Below the pieces are notes generated by a model. The model was given only the letters and a program-made list of their open reading frames with translations. It had not been told where the DNA came from and ran no database searches. Shown piece by piece: positions 36,205 to 47,622 of a DNA stretch of 64,000 nt. The translations under genes and the position numbers were made by a program. Each line of letters starts with the position of its first letter. The stretch's first letter is position 1. This DNA is from Budorcas taxicolor (taxonomy: Eukaryota; Chordata; Mammalia; Artiodactyla; Bovidae): NCBI RefSeq assembly GCF_023091745.1, contig NC_068925.1, positions 5,890,001-5,954,000 on the forward strand. Reading direction: 5' to 3'.

Positions 36205-37070
36205 CTAAATAGTTATTAGTAATTTTCACCCCCACCAGCAATGTGTAAGATTTTCATTTTTCTGCAGCCTTATTAATGTTTAGTAGGGTCAGATTTTTAA
36301 TTTGAGCTATAGTTTTACATTTAATTTTAGTTATTGTCTTATCAGTTTTAATTTGCTGATAGGATTATTATTTATCAGCAAATTTGCAACAATCTGATTA
36401 CTATGAGTTTGAGGGCTTTTCTAGTTTGTATTGACCATTTAGATATATTGTTTAATGAAATGCCTTTTAGGAATATTAATCCTTTTATTGGTTATATGGG
36501 TAGATATATTCTGCTACACTATGTTTTACTTTTTCCCTTTCATATTTTCTATTGGCTAATGAAAGTTCACGATTTTAATGTACTTTCATTCGCTTTCCTG
36601 TGGTTAGTGCTTTTACTGCCATATTTAAGGAAGCCTTTCATGCCCTACGGTCTTTAAGATATCCCATTGTATTGTCTCCTGATGGTCTTACAGCTTTATC
36701 TTTTACTTTATAGCCTTTAAGCCATCTCCATGAAATCAGTTTTTTTAAATTTATTTATCTATTTGGCTGTGCCAGGTCTTGGGTGCAGCGCAGCACGTAA
36801 GATCTTCGATCTTAGTTGTGGTGTGTGGGATCTTTGGTTGCAGCATGGGAACCCTTTAGTTCCCTGACCAGGGGTCGAACGCAGGCCCCCTGCATTGGGA
36901 GAACAGAGCTTAGCCACTGGACCACTGTCACTTTTTAAATATAATGTGAGGTACACAGTTTAATTTTTTGAAAACTTGCCATGCAATTTACATTTCACCA
37001 TGGATTGAAAAGTGTATCACACTCATTACATGCTCACTTTATTTTAAAGTATATATATTGAAGATTTTAT
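36205..37070 (-). mobile_element. L1M continuation, antisense
   Basis: 'cacccccaccagcaatgtgt' and following text continue the L1 started at 35195 and run to about 37070. A CHR SINE at 36742 splits it again. Confidence 0.55.
36742..36930 (-). mobile_element. CHR-type SINE (minus strand)
   Basis: 'aaatttatttatctatttgg', 'gatcttagttgtggtgtgtg', 'gaccaggggtcgaacgcagg', 'cttagccactggaccact'. The tRNA-like head is at the right end. Confidence 0.75.
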
Positions 37071-37179
37071 CCTGTACCAGATATAGTAGATGCTTTACAT
37101 ACAGTAAGTAGACAGGTGACATTTGAGCTTGGTTTTTAGTGAATGAAAATGCTTTCATAATTAGAAATGGAAAAGTAAG

Positions 37180-37500
37180 GAGTTCATGAGTGTGGAAGGG
37201 AAGTTAGAGTGGAAGGACAGTCCAAAAAGAAAGAAGACATTTCAGGGCCAAAGAGAGCATAGAAACATGCTCACCACCTTCAGAGGGTGGTGAGTAAAAG
37301 AGTTTGGGTGAACCAGAGTATTTATGAGGAGAGCGCTTGAAACAAGGCTGAAGAGGGCTCTGAATGCCAGACCAAGGAGTCTGAACTTCATTCTGAGAGT
37401 CTGAGGGAATGAAGGGAGATTTATTAATAGGAAAATGATATAACAGAGCTGTTGTTTCAGAAAGACTGAGCCTCTAATCCAGGGACAAAGTAATAAGGGT
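37180..37500 (+). mobile_element. Ancient mammalian repeat, same family as 24830
   Basis: 'ctctgaatgccagaccaagg', 'ctgaacttcattctgagagt' and the surrounding order match the element at 24830-25810. Unassigned family. Confidence 0.4.
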
Positions 37501-37513
37501 CCCATGCGGTAGC

Positions 37514-37823
37514 TTCCCTGATGGCTCAGTTGGTAAAGAATCTGCCTACAGTGTGGGAGACCCCAGTTTGATTCCGGGTCAGGAAGATCTGCTGGAGAAG
37601 GGATAGGCTACCCACTCCAGTATTCTTGGGCTTCACTTGTGGCTCAGCTGGTAAAGAATCCACCTGCAATGCAGGAGACCTGGGGTCGATCCCTGGGTTG
37701 GAAAGATCCCCTGGAGAAGGGAAAGGCTACCCATTCCAGTATTCTGGCCTGGCGAATCCCATGGACTGTATAGACCATGGGGTCACAAAGAGTCAGACAT
37801 GACTGAATGACTTTCACTTTCAC
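37514..37823 (+). mobile_element. Bov-tA SINE, dimeric (tA3-like)
   Basis: Two tRNA-like heads in tandem ('cttccctgatggctcagttg' and 'cttcacttgtggctcagctg'), each followed by 'ggagaaggga', then the BovB-like tail ending 'gactttcactttcac'. A 10-bp target-site duplication with one mismatch: atgcggtagc 37504-37513 and atgtggtagc 37824-37833. Confidence 0.9.
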
Positions 37824-37869
37824 TATGTGGTAGCAATAACAGAGGGAATGAAAAGGAGACAGATGTTAC

Positions 37870-38830
37870 ATATATCATAAAGGAAAAACCAGCAGCACAT
37901 GGCCACCTATTGGAGACAGAATTAGAAGTCAGTGATTACTTTTTTTCTGTTTTTATACTAGTGTCAGTTAAGAAAGGCCAGTGTGCTGTTAAGGAATTTG
38001 GGATAATTGGTGGAGCTATTTTCACATATGGCCCAGGAATTAGATGGCCAAGACTTCAAGCCCCACATGGCCCCATAGAAGACTTTGATATGTACTCAGT
38101 TTTAGAATTTCATGGGTAGTTCCTCCCTTTGGTGGACTTAGGGTTACCAGAGAATGCCTGAGATTTAAATCAGGAGTCTCAATTACTACAACTAATTACT
38201 ATGCCCTTTATACGAGGTGGATTCATCCTTCTCCTATTCTTTGATGGATTGTGGTTTTTGAAAAGCCCCTAAGGAAGTAATAAAGACCATATTTCAAACC
38301 TCAGGCTTGCTTCTCTCTTATTTTACCAGAGTATGTTGGTTATCATGCCCTGGGAAATGAACAACTTTAAAACATAAATGTAGTAAGCCTTCACTTTCAC
38401 CAGTATCATTCTTTCTTTCATACAAAGCATACTTATTAGATATCCACTATTGCACTGGACCTGATGAAGGCCACACATAAAGTAATGCCTGTCTTCCAAG
38501 TTTAAACTTTGAATTCTGCTACTAGCACAGCAGTTTAGGTCATTCAGACCAACCTTTCTGCTTCTTTGGAGCTGCTTTTGCTAAGAGGCACCTGCTATTC
38601 TAGGAGAGAAGCCACGCATAGCTTGTGATAATACCCTTATAGGGTTAACAGGACAAAAATTGGAATTCAGGCCAAGGACGGGGGAGCCGTAGTAAACTTC
38701 CCCAGGCTTTGGGGCCCCACAGGAATACAATTTAGAAGTAACAGTGAACCAGAAATAGACTTTAGCAGTCTCACGGGGACTGAAACCTAACTTCAAATTA
38801 TCTTAATCTCTCATTGGATTAAGTTGATCC
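37870..38830. other. Unassigned stretch, possibly an old element
   Basis: About 1 kb between a SINE and the large BovB that I cannot place. It has longish plus-strand open pieces (37910-38119) and an uneven composition that recalls old retroelement internal sequence. No domain or LTR end is recognisable. It may simply be unique intron sequence. Confidence 0.3.
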
Positions 38831-38997
38831 AAGATATCTAGTGACTATAAGAAATTTAAATCCTCTGTAGTGGAAGATGCTATCATCCTAGCCCTAATAC
38901 CTCTCATTGTTTTGTATATACACTAGTAAGAAAAGCAATGGATCTATAGGAGGTCCATATAATGGTTTTCAACTTTAAATTAACTATGTTTATGAAG

Positions 38998-41219
38998 ATT
39001 GATTATATTCTTTGCAGCCAAAGATGGAGAAGCTCTATACAGTCAACAAAAACAAGACCAGGAGCTGACTGTGGCTCAGATCATGAGCTCCTTATTACCA
39101 AATTCAGACTGAAATTGAAGAAAGTAGGGAAAACCACTAAACCATTCAGGTATGACCTAAATCAAATCCTTATGATTATACAGTGGAAGTGAGAAATAGA
39201 TTTAAGGGCCTAGATCTGATAGATAGAGAGCCTGATGAACTATGGAATGACATTCGTGACATTGTACAGGAGACAGGGATCAAGACCATCCCCATGGAAA
39301 AGAAATGCAAAAAAGCAAAATGGCTGTCTGGGGAAGCCTTACAAATAGCTGTGAAAAGAAGAGAGGCGAAAAGCAAAGGAGAAAAGGAAAGATATAAGCA
39401 TCTGAATGCAGAGTTCCAAAGAATAGCAAAAAGAAATAAGAAAGCCTTCTTCAGTGATCAATGCAAAGAAATAGAGGAAAACAACAGAATGGGAAAAGAC
39501 TAGAGATCTCTTCAAGAAAATTAGAGATACCAAGGGAACATTTCATGCAACGATGGGCTCAATAAAGGACAGAAATGGTATGGACCTAACAGAAGCAGAA
39601 GATGTTAAGAGGTGGCAAGAATACACAGAAGAACTGTGCAAAAAAGATCTTCATGACCCAGATAATCACAATGCTGTGATCACTCATCTAGAGCCAGACA
39701 TCCTGGAATATGAAGTAGAGTGGGCCTTAGAAAGCATCACTATGAACAAAGCTAGTGGAGGTGATGGAATTCCAGTTGAGCTATTTCAAATCCTGAAAGA
39801 TGATGCTGTGAAAGTGCTGCACTCAATATGCCAGCACATTTGGAAAACTCAGCAGTGGCCACGGGACTGGAAAAGGTCAGTTTTCATTCCAATTCCAAAG
39901 AAAGGAAATGCCAAAGAATGCTCAAACTACCGCACAGTTGCACTCATCTCACATGCTAGTAAAGCAATGCTCAAAATTCTCCAAGCCAGGCTTCAGCAAT
40001 ATGTGAACCGTGAACTTCCAGATGTTCAAGCTGGTTTTAGAAAAGGCAGAGGAACCAGAGATCAAATTGCCAACATCCACTGGATCATCAAAAAAGCAAG
40101 AGAGTTCCTGAAAAACATCTATTTCTGCTTTCTTGACTATGCCAAAGCCTTTGACTGTGTGGATCACAATAAACTGTGGAAAATTCTGAAAGAGATGGGA
40201 ATACCAGACCACCTGACCTGCCTCTTGAGAAACCCGTATGCAGGTCAGGAAGCAACAGTTAGAACTGGACATGGAACAACAGACTGGTTTCAAATATGAA
40301 AAGGAGTACGCCAAGGCTGTATGTTGCCACCCTGCTTATTTAACTTCTATGCATAGTACATCATGAGAAACGCTGGGCTGGAAGAAACACAAGCTGGAAT
40401 CAAGATTGCCAGGAGAAATATCAATAACCTCAGATATGCAGATGACAGTACCCTTATGGCAGACAGTGAAGAGGAAGTAAAAAGCCTCTTGATGAAAGTG
40501 AAAGAGGAGAGTGAAAAAGTTGGCTTCAAGGTCAACATTTAGAAAACGAAGATCATGGCATCCGGTCCCATCACTTCATGGGAAATAGATGGGAAAACAG
40601 TGGAAACAGTGTCAGACTTTATTTTTGGGGGCTCCAAAATCACTGCAGATGGTGATTGCAGCCATGAAATTAAAAGACGCTTACTCCTTGGAAGGAAAGT
40701 TATGACCAACCTAGATAGCATATTCAAAAGCAGAGACATTACTTTGCCGACTAAGGTCCATCTAGTCAAGGCGATGGTTTTTCCTGTGGTCACGTATGGA
40801 TGTGAGAGTTGGACTGTGAAGAAGGCTGAGTGCCGAAGAACTGATGCTTTTGTACTGTGGTGTTGGAGAAGACTCTTGAGAGTCCCTTGGACTGCAAGGA
40901 GGTCCAACCAGTCCATTCTGAAGGAGATCAGCCCTGTGATTTCTTTGGAAGGAATGATGCTAAAGCTGAAACTCCAGTACTTTGGCCACCTCATGCAAAG
41001 AGTTGACTCATTGGAAAAGACTCTGATGCTGGGAGGGATTGAGGGCAGGAGGAGAAGGGGACGACAGAGGATGAGACGGCTGGATGGCATCACCGACTCG
41101 ATGGACGTGAGTCTGAGTGAACTCCGGGAGTTGGTGATGGACAGGGAGGCCTGGCATGCTGCGATTCATGGGGTCGCAAAGAGTCGGACACGACTGAGTG
41201 ACTGAACTGAACTGAAGTG
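38998..41219 (+). mobile_element. BovB LINE, longest copy in the window (2.2 kb), inactive
   Basis: It covers the end of the APE-type endonuclease (GSDHELL motif at about 39073-39093), the linker, the reverse transcriptase (39553-40299 open, then broken) with its YADD active site intact at 40435-40446, and the C-terminal part (40555-41205 open). The 5' end is truncated inside the endonuclease. Lesions seen: a 1-base loss near 39170, a 1-base gain near 39495 that restores frame, and in-frame stops at 40297, 40354 and 40540. A 6-bp atgaag repeat at 38992-38997 and 41220-41225 may be the target-site duplication. In an active element the protein nicks DNA and copies RNA at the nick. This copy cannot do so. 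Confidence 0.93.
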
Positions 41220-41259
41220 ATGAAGTCAAATAATAACAAAAAATGGGAAAATTATAAAA

Positions 41260-41660
41260 AGGAATCAAACAACACAAAATGGATCAAAAATACAAATTTA
41301 ATAGCTAAAACTTTTAGAAGAAAATGTAGGCATAACGCTTTGTGACTTTGGATTAGGTGACAGTTTTTTAGGTGTGGCACCAAACACAAGCACCAAAAGG
41401 AAGACGTATAGAAACTGAAGTTCATCAAATTTTAAATTATTGTACTTCAAAAGATAGTATTAAAAAAAAATGAAGACAACCTGTAGAATGGGAGAAAATA
41501 TTTTTGAGTCATATTTCTGATAAGGATCTAGTATCCAGAATATATAAAGAACTCTTACAACTCAACAATAAGGAGAGAAACAGCCCAGTCTTTAAAACGG
41601 CAAAAAGCTTGCATAGACATTTCTCTAAAGGAGGAATGCACATGTTCAGGAAACACAATG
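41260..41660 (+). mobile_element. L1 ORF2 3' fragment
   Basis: 'tagtatccagaatatataaa', 'gaactcttacaactcaacaa', 'catttctctaaaggaggaat' are hallmark L1 ORF2 C-terminal sequence. All frames are broken. Confidence 0.75.
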
Positions 41661-41719
41661 GTGCTTTATGAATTGTTTGGACTATGAGTTTTATCTCAGT
41701 GTTTAAAAAAAAAGAGAAT

Positions 41720-43560
41720 CAAACAAATTTGAGTATTGAAAAATACAGTAACTGAAATAAAAAGCTCAGTGTGAATCAAATAGCATATTAGACAAAGCTG
41801 ACTAAAGAATTGATTAATGAATTGGAAGATAGGTTAGGAAAAAATACATACTGAAGCTGAGAACGAGAAAAGGATGGAAAATACACCCCCCCCCCCAAAA
41901 CAAAGAGCATAAGAGACTTGTGGGATATGATAAAGGATTATGAACCCCAAGCAGGATAAATACAAAGAAAATTACACTTAGGTGCATTATATTAAAATTG
42001 CTGAAAACTATGACATAGAGAAATCTTAAAAACAGCAAAGAAAAAAAAAAGCTAATGTTACTTTCAAAGGAACTTCTGGCAGCTGACTTCTCAACAGTAA
42101 CAACAGAAGAAAAGAGATAGTGGAATGAAATGCTGAGAGAGATTTCAAAAATGAAGGTGAACTAAACAGTTTCAGACAAAAACCTCATATAACTTCTCAC
42201 CAGTAGAACTTGCACTAAAAGAAATACTGAATGGTATTTTTTTAGGCAGAAATAACATGATCTCAGATAGAAGCATGGAGATGCAGTAAAGAGTGAGGAG
42301 AAACAGAAAGTATGTATGAGTATACACCTAAATGAATATTGACTTTAAAAAATAATCTCTTGCAGGGTTTTAAACATATGTAAAATTAATGTAAATGGAA
42401 ACAATACCATCTATGTCTAGGCAGAAATTGGGAAATAGATTTAAAGAAATTGTCCAGAAAGTGGTAAGAGTGTTCATTTATTTTGTTGTTGTTGTTTAGT
42501 CTCCAGGTTGTGTCCAACTTTTTCACAACCCCATGAACTGTAGCCCACCAGGCTCCTCTGTCCATGGGATTTCCCAGGCAAGAATACTGGAGTGGGTTGC
42601 TATTTCCTTCTCCAGGGATCTTCCCAACCCAGGGATGTTTGTCTCCTGCATTGGCAGGTAGATTCTTTACCCTGAGCCACCAGGGAAGCCCATTAATTTA
42701 TATTAGACTTTGGCAAGTCAAGGATATATGTCATAATTTAGGGTTATCACTAAAGAAATAGTATCTCTACCAATCTAAGAGGGAAAACTAGATAAGTAAA
42801 AAATAACCCCCAAATTGATAAGAAAGATTCTGGTAAGCAAAACTGTAGGCATACAGAACATAGCAATGGTTTCCAGGGGGTGAAGGGTGGAGGACAGTTG
42901 GACTACAAAGAGGAAGCAAGAATGAATTTTTTGGTGAGTGATAGAACTGTTCTGTGTCTTAACTGCAGCAGGTGTTACTCATTTTGTACACTTGTCAAAA
43001 CATTTAGGATAAATCAAAAAGAGTGACTTATTGATTTTTTTTTCCAATGGAAGGAAAAAAGAAGATTAAAAAAAATGAGAAAAAGAGAACAAATAGCATC
43101 TAGGTGATTGGTGGATTTAAGCCTAAATGTGTCAGTAATTACAATGAGTGTAAATAGATTCATGCAAAATAAAAAAACATTTTAAATACACAAAACTGAA
43201 GTGTATAATTGCTTATAAAAGAAAGGATATAAGGATATAGAAACAGTTAAAGAAAATGATGGGAAAAGATAGCTGTGATAAAATCAGACCAGGTAGATTT
43301 TAATGCAAAAAGAATTATTAGAGATAAAGAAGGACATTTTGTAATAATTAAAGATTCACGTTATCAGAAAGAAGTTTATACTTAATAACGCAACCTTAAA
43401 ACATATAAATCAAAAATGGACAGAAGCAAAAAGAGAGATAGACAAATCATCAACCCCAGTGGGAGGTTTAATACACCTGACTTAGTGAATGATCAAGTAA
43501 CTAGACAAAAACAAACATAAAAAATCAGTAAGATATAGGAGATTTGAAAAGACAGTGAAC
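41720..43560 (+). mobile_element. HAL1/old L1-like element, split by a SINE
   Basis: L1 ORF1-type sequence ('gaattggaagataggttagg', 'ccaagcaggataaatacaaa', 'cagctgacttctcaacagta') is followed by 'cttgcactaaaagaaatact' and a 3' UTR-like part. Further on, 'agagataaagaaggacattt' resembles the start of an L1 endonuclease region. ORF1 followed by limited downstream sequence suggests the HAL1 type. A C11 run lies at 41886-41896. Confidence 0.6.
42485..42690 (-). mobile_element. Bov-tA SINE (minus strand)
   Basis: 'tgttgttgttgtttagtctc', 'ggctcctctgtccatgggat', 'cttcccaacccagggatgtt', 'gagccaccagggaagccc'. A few bases are lost in the tRNA-like head. It is inserted in the HAL1/L1-like element. Confidence 0.85.
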
Positions 43561-44818
43561 GAACCTGGCCTAAATGACATGTATGGACCCTATGCCCAGT
43601 ACCCGCAGGCAGGCAGATGTTCTTTTTTGTAAATCTGGAAAATGTATAAAGCCTGAAGTAAAGAGAAAAACCGAAGTGCTTAGGTGAGAAATCAGAGCTG
43701 GAGACTGGAAATCGTGAGTTCCAAACTCTGTGCGTCTTCTTTCTTACAATTCACTGATTTTCCACTGGGGATGAGGGAGGGTGCCTTCCTCCGAGGATGC
43801 AGATGTTTTTAACTGTGAGCTGGCAGGCGTGGCTGCGAGTGTGGACACAGTGTGGACAGAGACTAAGGGGTGCGGACTGCCGCTGTCAATGAGGAGAGCT
43901 GTCCTCACTCAGAGCTCCACCCAGCCCCAAGGAAATGCTTCCTGATCTTCTGCCAGTGAGGACTCTGTCTCCCAGAGCTGGCTTTATGCTCCTGTCAGGT
44001 CTGACTCTGGCACCTGAAGTGTCAAGAAGATGCTCTCTTCCTAAGGAAACCCCCTGCTCCCCTTTTACTCCCTGGACAGTGGGATTCTAAGGCCATTCCA
44101 GAAGTATGGGAACGACACAGATCCCTCGATGAACTGACTTTGTTGCCAGGCTCCTCTTTAAACTGTCTAGTCAGCGATTTTCCCAGTGCCCCAGGCGTTT
44201 CCTGTAGGGTGCTGCTGACTGCTTCCCTTCCTACCAGGCTGCCCTGCATGCCATGTTCATGCTGCCAACTTTCAGATGGGCTCTATTAACCCCTATTCTC
44301 CCAACCTCCTCCCAGTCATCTGGGAGCCACAGGGGTATTCTTCCTATCCCCCAGCTCCTGGAATTCCTTACTGTAGGCATGTGCTTACATCCACTTACCA
44401 GTCTGGCTTTTCTCCCCCTTTCTTGCTGAGGTCCAACCCATTGTTTTTTCTCCAGAGTTCATTTTACAGCTGCTGAGAGATTTGTGTTCTCATGTTGCTT
44501 GTTTGCCTTTGCGTCTTTTGTCCCCTGTGTACCGATCTATACAATGATGCCATGGTCATCAAGACACCATTTCTATGCCTTTAGTGTCCTGCCTGGGGGA
44601 TGGGATGATCACTCACCTTCAACATGACCTCAAGGAGCCCTTTAGCACTGGAGATCAGGACCTAAAGACACCATTCCACTCCCTCAGATCATTATCCTGA
44701 AGCGTTAAAGATGGAAATTTGCCAAGAAAAGGATCACAGTGATGGTTTAAGAAATGAAGCCTTGGACTTGTCTCTTTCCTTTTAAAGGATATTACTTTCA
44801 GCTTATTTTCTTAGTATT

Positions 44819-45294
44819 CAATTCAGTTTAGTCACTCAGTCGTGTCCGACTCTGCAACCCCACGGACTGCAGCACGCCAAGCTTCCCTGTCCATCGCCAA
44901 CTCCCAGAGCTTGCTCAAACTCGTCTAATTGATGATGCCATCCAACCACCTCATCCTCTGTCATCCCCCTCTCTTGCTGCCTTCACTGTTTCCCCACATC
45001 AGGGTCTTTTCCAGTGAGTCAGTTCTTCACATCATGTGGCCAAAGTACTGGAGTTTCAGCTTCAGCATCAGTCCTTCCAATGGATATTTAGGACTGATTT
45101 CCTTTAGGATTGGCTGGTTGGATCTCCTTGCAGTCCAAGGGACTCTCAAGAGTCTTCTTCAAAAACACAGTTCAAAAGCATCAATTCTTTGGCACTCAGC
45201 TTTCTTTATAGTCCAACTCTCACATCCATACATGACTACTGGAGAAACCATAGCCTTGACTTGACAGACGTTTGTTGGCAAAGTAATGTCTCTG
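44819..45294 (-). mobile_element. BovB 3' fragment (minus strand)
   Basis: Last ~475 bp of BovB in reverse: 'ttcagtttagtcactcagtc', 'ggtggccaaagtactggag' type sequence, 'ggactctcaagagtcttctt', 'acatccatacatgactactg'. Flanking 9-mers cttagtatt (44810-44818) and cttaatatt (45295-45303) form a one-mismatch target-site duplication. Confidence 0.9.
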
Positions 45295-46997
45295 CTTAAT
45301 ATTACTTACTATTCTAAATTTTTACTTACTATTCTAATTTCTTAGCATCGTCCATTCCAAGATTGAAACATCCATGGGAGGACATTGCAGTTGCTATAGG
45401 GTTGTGCTTTATGAATACACTGTATCATTCCAAGGTCTTGGGAGAGCAGAGGGCCTTCAGTCTCTTCCTGTCCCCCGCCTCCACCCCACCCCTGCCTTAG
45501 TCCAGTGGGACTCAGCCTTGTCTGAATCAGATGTTTCCCTGACAGGAGGCTCCAGTCTGTTGTAACAGAGCACAGCAAGTATCCACGGGAGGAAGAAACT
45601 GAATCCATGGAGTTCACTGTCGTAGCAAAGGATGGATTTTCTCCCAGGGCCTATTAGCGTTACTGTGGATTATTAAGTCTGACTACTCATACATTCCAGA
45701 ACTTCTGGGAAAGCCTTAAGGAAATGGCTTTCAGAAACAAGTGCCCTAGAGGAGAACGCTCTTGGATTTCGTTAAACCAGAATTTAGTAATGGGCATTCT
45801 TTGTCTTCTGACCTAGGCAGCAGGGATTGTCCTACCTTTAGACATTTAATTTGTGACCCCAATTGAACTAAGTCCCAGTTGTACATCTGAGAAGGATCTT
45901 TTCTGTTTAATCTACCTAAAGAGATAGAAAATAAACCTATCCTTTTTACTTTGCTTCTACAACCACTGACCCCAACCCCCACCAATTTCTTCCTTTTTGC
46001 TGAACACCTACTCCTCCTCCCCTGTAGGAAAATTGCTTATTTCTTGCAGAGTTATTATTACTATTGTTATTAGTGAAACGGGAGGGGAATAGATTGTGCA
46101 GCAGCAGTATAAGAAAAAACAAAAATTCTTCTTCCCTGTGTTTGATAGAGCCTCTCTATTGGAGGGATTTAGCTACAGTCCTGCCTGGGGAGTAGCTTCT
46201 GTGAAAGCATGATGTTTAAGTCTAAAATTTTATCTAATTGATTCAGCAACTGGTTATCTTACTGGCTACTATGTACAAAGCAGTGGGCTGGGCACCATGG
46301 AAGACAGAAATAGGGTTTAAAGTTATAGTCTGTGTCTTTCATTAGCTTTAGGTGGTTTCATATTTTAGTAGCTTTGGGATTTTTTTAAGATTAAGTTCTT
46401 TAGATAAATAGGAATCTAATTGAGAAACCAGGTGTATTTCAAAAGGCAAATTCTGAGATGGATAATGTGGCTCAGACTGTGTCAGGCTTCTGACATTTTC
46501 TTTTAAAATATGACTCTTGTTACAGAGAGAATTTAACTATGCTCATCTACTTCTGAGTGAAGGAGAACCTGGTGAGTTTTTAGTTTGTATGATGCTGAGA
46601 AGCTCAAGGGATTCTTTAAAAATGAAATGTGACTGCTTTGGGGGTCACTTATACTGATGCAATATCTTTACAACTGGAAATACCTATCCGTAACTTAGAA
46701 AGGCAAATTCAAAGATAAGTTTTGCTATGTAATAGCAAGATTTTTTGAAATCACATTTCTGTTTCTAGCAAGCTAGGTTCTAACTTGCTCTGGAGTTAGG
46801 TCAAGTGTGGAAACCTCTTGGCTAAGATAGAAAAAAAAATTCATCTTGAACTAGAAAACTAAGATAAGAATTCCATCTCTAGTAATGCTTTTGAGACTGG
46901 AAGAGCTGCATTCTCGTAGGCTCAGACATCAGCTTAATGTCCATCTTTCTCAATAATTGACTGTAAACTTTTAAACTGTTTTGCACACGGCTGTGTG

Positions 46998-47214
46998 TGC
47001 ATGCTCAGTCACTCATTCGTGTCCAGCTCTTTGCAACCCCGTGAACTGCAGCATGCCATGCTCCTCTGTCCATGGGATTTTCCAAGCAGGAATACTGAAG
47101 GGGGTTGCCATTTCCTCCTCCGGGGGACCTTCCTGACCCAGGGATCAAATCCATGTCTCCTGCGCCGCCTGCATTGGCAGGCGGATTCTTTTATCCCTGA
47201 GCCACCAGGGAAGC
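46998..47214 (-). mobile_element. Bov-tA SINE (minus strand)
   Basis: 'gctcagtcactcattcgtgt', 'gctcctctgtccatgggatt', 'gacccagggatcaaatccat', 'gagccaccagggaagctc'. A short GC-rich duplication, 'cgccgcctgcattggcaggc', lies inside the head. Confidence 0.87.
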
Positions 47215-47611
47215 TCAGTATACTGCTGTACTTCCAGGTAAACCACAAGTTCCTGACACATAATAGTTGTTCTATAAATATTTGCCAATGGATTCTTAGA
47301 GATCACTCCTGAAAATCCAGCGTTTCCCACCTTGCCAGCAGCTAGTAATTAACCTTCTTCAAAGCATGTAACTAGCCAACTTGAGGGCCAAGTTACATAG
47401 CACTTATCTTGGTTGGTGGGCTTCTGCCACTATTTTTTTTATCAATGCCACAATTTGTGGGTCTAGTATTTTTAAACCTGTGTATAATGACTCATTGATT
47501 AATTGTAAAATGAATTTAGTAAATTATGATTAGCATTAAAAACTTGAAAAGAGAAAAGAATAAGAAATATCAGAATGCACTGCACATAAAAAACTATTTT
47601 TACTGTAGACA

Positions 47612-47622
47612 CACACACATTA
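47612..47622. repeat. Short (CA)n
   Basis: Five CA units. Minor microsatellite. Confidence 0.7.

Noticed and set aside
40539..41093. 184-codon minus-strand open frame
   Set aside because: Antisense frame of the sense-oriented BovB at 38998-41219.
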